Source of the DNA: DASUAS01 sp963809795
GTDB taxonomy: Bacteria; Actinomycetota; Acidimicrobiia; IMCC26256; DASPTH01
Length of the DNA stretch: 64,000 bases
Assembly (NCBI GenBank): GCA_963809795.1
Contig: CAWELN010000012.1
Location: 67,939-131,938 of the forward strand
Direction of reading: 5' to 3'
The notes under the pieces are model-generated. The model saw nothing but the letters and a program-made list of their open reading frames with translations, searched no databases and was not told the origin of the DNA. Position 1 is the stretch's first letter; every line of letters begins with the position of its first letter. Made by a program: the position numbers and the translations under genes. Positions 61,945-64,000 of this stretch are shown here, one piece after another.

Positions 61945-62478
61945 ATGGACCGGACCTCGATGGGGACGATGCGGTATCTGTTCTTTGGTGTTGGGCTGGT
62001 GGGAGGCGTCATCCTGCTCGCAGCGGGCCAGACGCTCATCGGCGGGCTACTGGTAGCCATGGCCGCGGTCCGGATCGTGTTGCTCGTATCGATGCAGCGT
62101 CGGACGCGGTCGTCGTCGTCCCAGGCCCCAGGCGTGAACGGCCGTCGCGGTGGTGGACGTCAAATGCTGCACCGCCTTGCCAGCATGGAGCTCGATGTCG
62201 CCGCGACCGCGATCGGCGTTGCGCCCGACGTGTTGCGGCGCGCGGTCGACGACGGCCGCTCCATCTCCGCGCTCGCAGCTGACGCCGGTGTTCCCTCGGA
62301 CCGTGTGGTCGACGCGGTCGTGCGCGACGCCAACACGAAGGTCGATCAGGCCGCCGCCGACGGCCGCATCGCCCCCGACCGGGCAAGCATGCTCCGCAAC
62401 CGGTTGCCGAACTGGGCCGAACAACTAGTCCTGCAAACACCGAAAATGCTCGCCGGAGCCGCATCACCTCCGGCCTGA
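61945..62478 (+). CDS. Membrane-anchored helical-domain protein B
   Basis: A 177-residue protein with two N-terminal transmembrane helices (YLFFGVGLVGGVILLAAG and LLVAMAAVRIVLLVSM), a linker rich in Arg/Ser/Gly, and the same helical domain as protein A: DVAATAIGVAPDVLRRAV, RSISALAADAGVPSDRVVDA and ANTKVDQAAADGRIAPDRA. GGAGG is 7 nt before the ATG. So one relative is secreted and the other membrane-fixed. Confidence 0.65.
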   Translation: MDRTSMGTMRYLFFGVGLVGGVILLAAGQTLIGGLLVAMAAVRIVLLVSMQRRTRSSSSQAPGVNGRRGGGRQMLHRLASMELDVAATAIGVAPDVLRRAVDDGRSISALAADAGVPSDRVVDAVVRDANTKVDQAAADGRIAPDRASMLRNRLPNWAEQLVLQTPKMLAGAASPPA

Positions 62479-62544
62479 GCGGATCACTGCTAACGCCACA
62501 ACTGATGCCGCTCGGCCTTCGCACTCCCGCTGTCGCGCAATCCT

Positions 62545-63852
62545 TTACGAATCAGGCGAGAGCACGGCTTCGATACGTTCGTTCGCGATCCGCTCGTCGC
62601 CGTCAAGTGCTCCCACGTAGGTCGACACCAACGTGTCGACTCGGTGTCCGAGACGTCGTGCGGTCTCTCCCAGCGGTACACCGGCTCGGAGCCACGTGGT
62701 TGCGCAGGCGTGGCGGCAGTCGTAGACCCTCAATGGCGGTTCGCCGATCGACGTAAGCGCACGTCGCCAGGCGCGCGACCAGTTCGAGGGCGAGGGTCGT
62801 CGTCCCGACCTTGTTCGAAAGACCAAGTCCGCGGGCTCTTGGACCTCGTTCAGATCGATCCACTGTCTCAGCATCTCGACGAGGATGGGCGGGATGGGGA
62901 CCGTCCGTGACCCGGTCTTGGGTTCGCCTGGTTCGTCGTATGAGATATCGGCTTCGGTGACCTCGAGGGCGCCCCAGCCGGAGCCCTCGAGATGCAGCGA
63001 TCTCCGCCTCAGCATCACGACTTCGGACGGGCGGAGCCCGGCGTAGTACGCGACTGCGGTCATCACCTTGTAGGTCTTGCTGCCAGGCTGGTGCGTCTCG
63101 ATCGCGTCGATGGCTCGGGCCATCGTCGATGGTTCGGGCAGCGACCGGACGTTGATCGTTCCGCGTGCTCGTACGACCTTCCGTTGTGCGCGGGCTCTCG
63201 ACCACGCCGGCCATGGGTCCGCGTCGATCGCCCCCGCAGACACCGCGCCACGCAAGCACGCCCGAGCGACGTTGCGATACCTCTTCGCGGTCGATGACGC
63301 GAGAAACTCGCCGTCGAGCCTCAGTGCGAGGCGTCGATCAATCCCCACCAGAACGTCGCGCGTGCACTCCATCAACGACAACGCGTGGCTGTCGAGCCAT
63401 TCCTCGAGTGCGTCGTCCAGCTGGTTCGCGTCGCTCGCAGCCAACGTCCTCTCGAGGTAACGACGAAGATCCGTGGGCACTCGCGCGTCGTCAGAGGCAG
63501 CGAGGGACACGAACCGAGCAAGCGCTTCAAGCGCAGAGGCACGGGTGCGAGGCTGCCACTCTGGCCACTGCTCCGACACCCAGTGCCGCACCCACCGATG
63601 GACCGGCCAATCCCGCATCGACTCCCGCCACGCACACGGCTCTCCGGACACCGAATCGAACCGCTCTCCCGCCTGCGCTGCCTGCAACAGCAAGACGCGA
63701 TAGCGATCGGCCTCGGCGCGAGTGCGGAACGACTTGCTGCGCTCGCGGCCATCGATCGTGAGCCGCACAATCCACGGCCGTCTGGCCTGCTTCGTCGATC
63801 GGCGGTCTTGGATCCCTTTGATCCGGATCTCCTGCATGGGACGCGCCAACAC
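62545..63852 (-). CDS. Tyrosine-type site-specific recombinase (integrase)
   Basis: A 435-residue phage-type integrase. N-terminal AP2-like arm domain with RRPWIVRLTIDGRERSKSF; central SAM-like domain; catalytic residues Arg in YYAGLRPSEVVML, HxxR-type box YDCRHACATTWLRAGV, RRLGHRVDT and the nucleophilic Tyr in VSTYVGALDGDE. The GTG start is chosen because AAGGGAACA precedes it; an ATG five codons later is possible. It reads inward toward the tRNA, as expected for an element integrated at the tRNA-Arg end. The right attachment site is not in the window. Confidence 0.9.
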   Translation of the reverse strand: MLARPMQEIRIKGIQDRRSTKQARRPWIVRLTIDGRERSKSFRTRAEADRYRVLLLQAAQAGERFDSVSGEPCAWRESMRDWPVHRWVRHWVSEQWPEWQPRTRASALEALARFVSLAASDDARVPTDLRRYLERTLAASDANQLDDALEEWLDSHALSLMECTRDVLVGIDRRLALRLDGEFLASSTAKRYRNVARACLRGAVSAGAIDADPWPAWSRARAQRKVVRARGTINVRSLPEPSTMARAIDAIETHQPGSKTYKVMTAVAYYAGLRPSEVVMLRRRSLHLEGSGWGALEVTEADISYDEPGEPKTGSRTVPIPPILVEMLRQWIDLNEVQEPADLVFRTRSGRRPSPSNWSRAWRRALTSIGEPPLRVYDCRHACATTWLRAGVPLGETARRLGHRVDTLVSTYVGALDGDERIANERIEAVLSPDS

Positions 63853-63925
63853 TGTTCCCTTCCTCGAACTCCTCCTGCTGGTAGCGATCTCGCCTGTGCA
63901 GCGCCGGAGCGCAACGAGCTCGCCA

Positions 63926-63973
63926 GGGAAGACCAGGGGAAGGGACACCCCGGGTAGGTTCGAGAATGCGCTC
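63926..63973 (+). repeat. Right copy of the imperfect 48-bp direct repeat
   Basis: Begins GGGAAGACCAGGGGAAGG and ends GAATGCGCTC. 34 of 48 bases match the copy beside the tRNA. It lies upstream of the integrase start, where integrase or excisionase binding sites are usual. The final 27 nt of the window hold nothing I can name. Confidence 0.35.
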
Positions 63974-64000
63974 TGATCTGCGGGAACACCGCTCGATCCA

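Noticed and set aside
1..64000. CRISPR arrays, rRNA genes, transposase genes
   Set aside because: I looked for regular repeat-spacer patterns, rRNA landmarks and transposase motifs and saw none.

Overview
The window looks like chromosomal DNA of a high-GC (roughly 70 percent) actinobacterium. Signs are GTG starts, ATGA/GTGA gene overlaps, F420-type LLM oxidoreductase, many SDRs, P450s, TetR regulators and a striking expansion of amidohydrolase_2 (TIM-barrel metal-dependent hydrolase) genes. The style is that of Acidimicrobiia or a neighbouring actinobacterial class; this taxonomic placement is inference.

Layout. 1-5.8 kb: end of a Baeyer-Villiger-type monooxygenase, a two-domain SDR, an amidohydrolase, another SDR, a DyP peroxidase and an alcohol dehydrogenase. 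5.9-17.4 kb: a stress-type island of small proteins (two BON proteins, DUF308 and DUF1003 membrane proteins, VIT1-like and FTR1-like metal transporters, UBP zinc finger, isochorismatase, aldo/keto reductase, DNA glycosylase remnant, thioredoxin 2). In this island I see four good copies and two weaker copies of one 18-bp palindrome (consensus ATCACGCGnnCGCGTGAT); several lie 60-68 nt before start codons, which suggests a local regulon.

17.4-45.9 kb: catabolic region with ADHs, two P450s, seven SDR/LLM/VOC enzymes and seven amidohydrolase_2 genes. At its centre is a divergent unit under a TetR gene (33.6 kb). On one side lie SnoaL, dimeric-barrel, P450 and DinB genes in overlapping frames. On the other lie amidohydrolase, D-aminoacylase-like, ADH, amidohydrolase, ALDH, thiolase-like and DUF35 genes. 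This resembles an acyl-CoA or lipid-like substrate pathway ending in a possible Ltp2/ChsH2-type retro-aldolase pair; the substrate cannot be read from sequence.

45.9-54.4 kb: a branched-chain amino acid (Liv) type ABC importer in an unusual form. LivH, LivM and LivG are one 962-aa chain, and the second ATPase (LivF type) is fused to a complete MFS transporter (732 aa). The substrate-binding protein gene lies between them. A ninth amidohydrolase follows.

54.5-64 kb: tRNA-Arg(CCG), a MobF relaxase/helicase, a small excisionase-like HTH protein, a TauD dioxygenase with a divergent TetR, a divergent pair of related helical-domain proteins with mirrored promoter elements, and a tyrosine integrase. 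This looks like an integrated mobilizable element, although its right boundary is not in the window.

Five genes carry apparent single extra bases (six events), and one antisense gene remnant appears to lack two bases. The pattern could be sequencing or assembly error and should be resolved before calling these genes dead.
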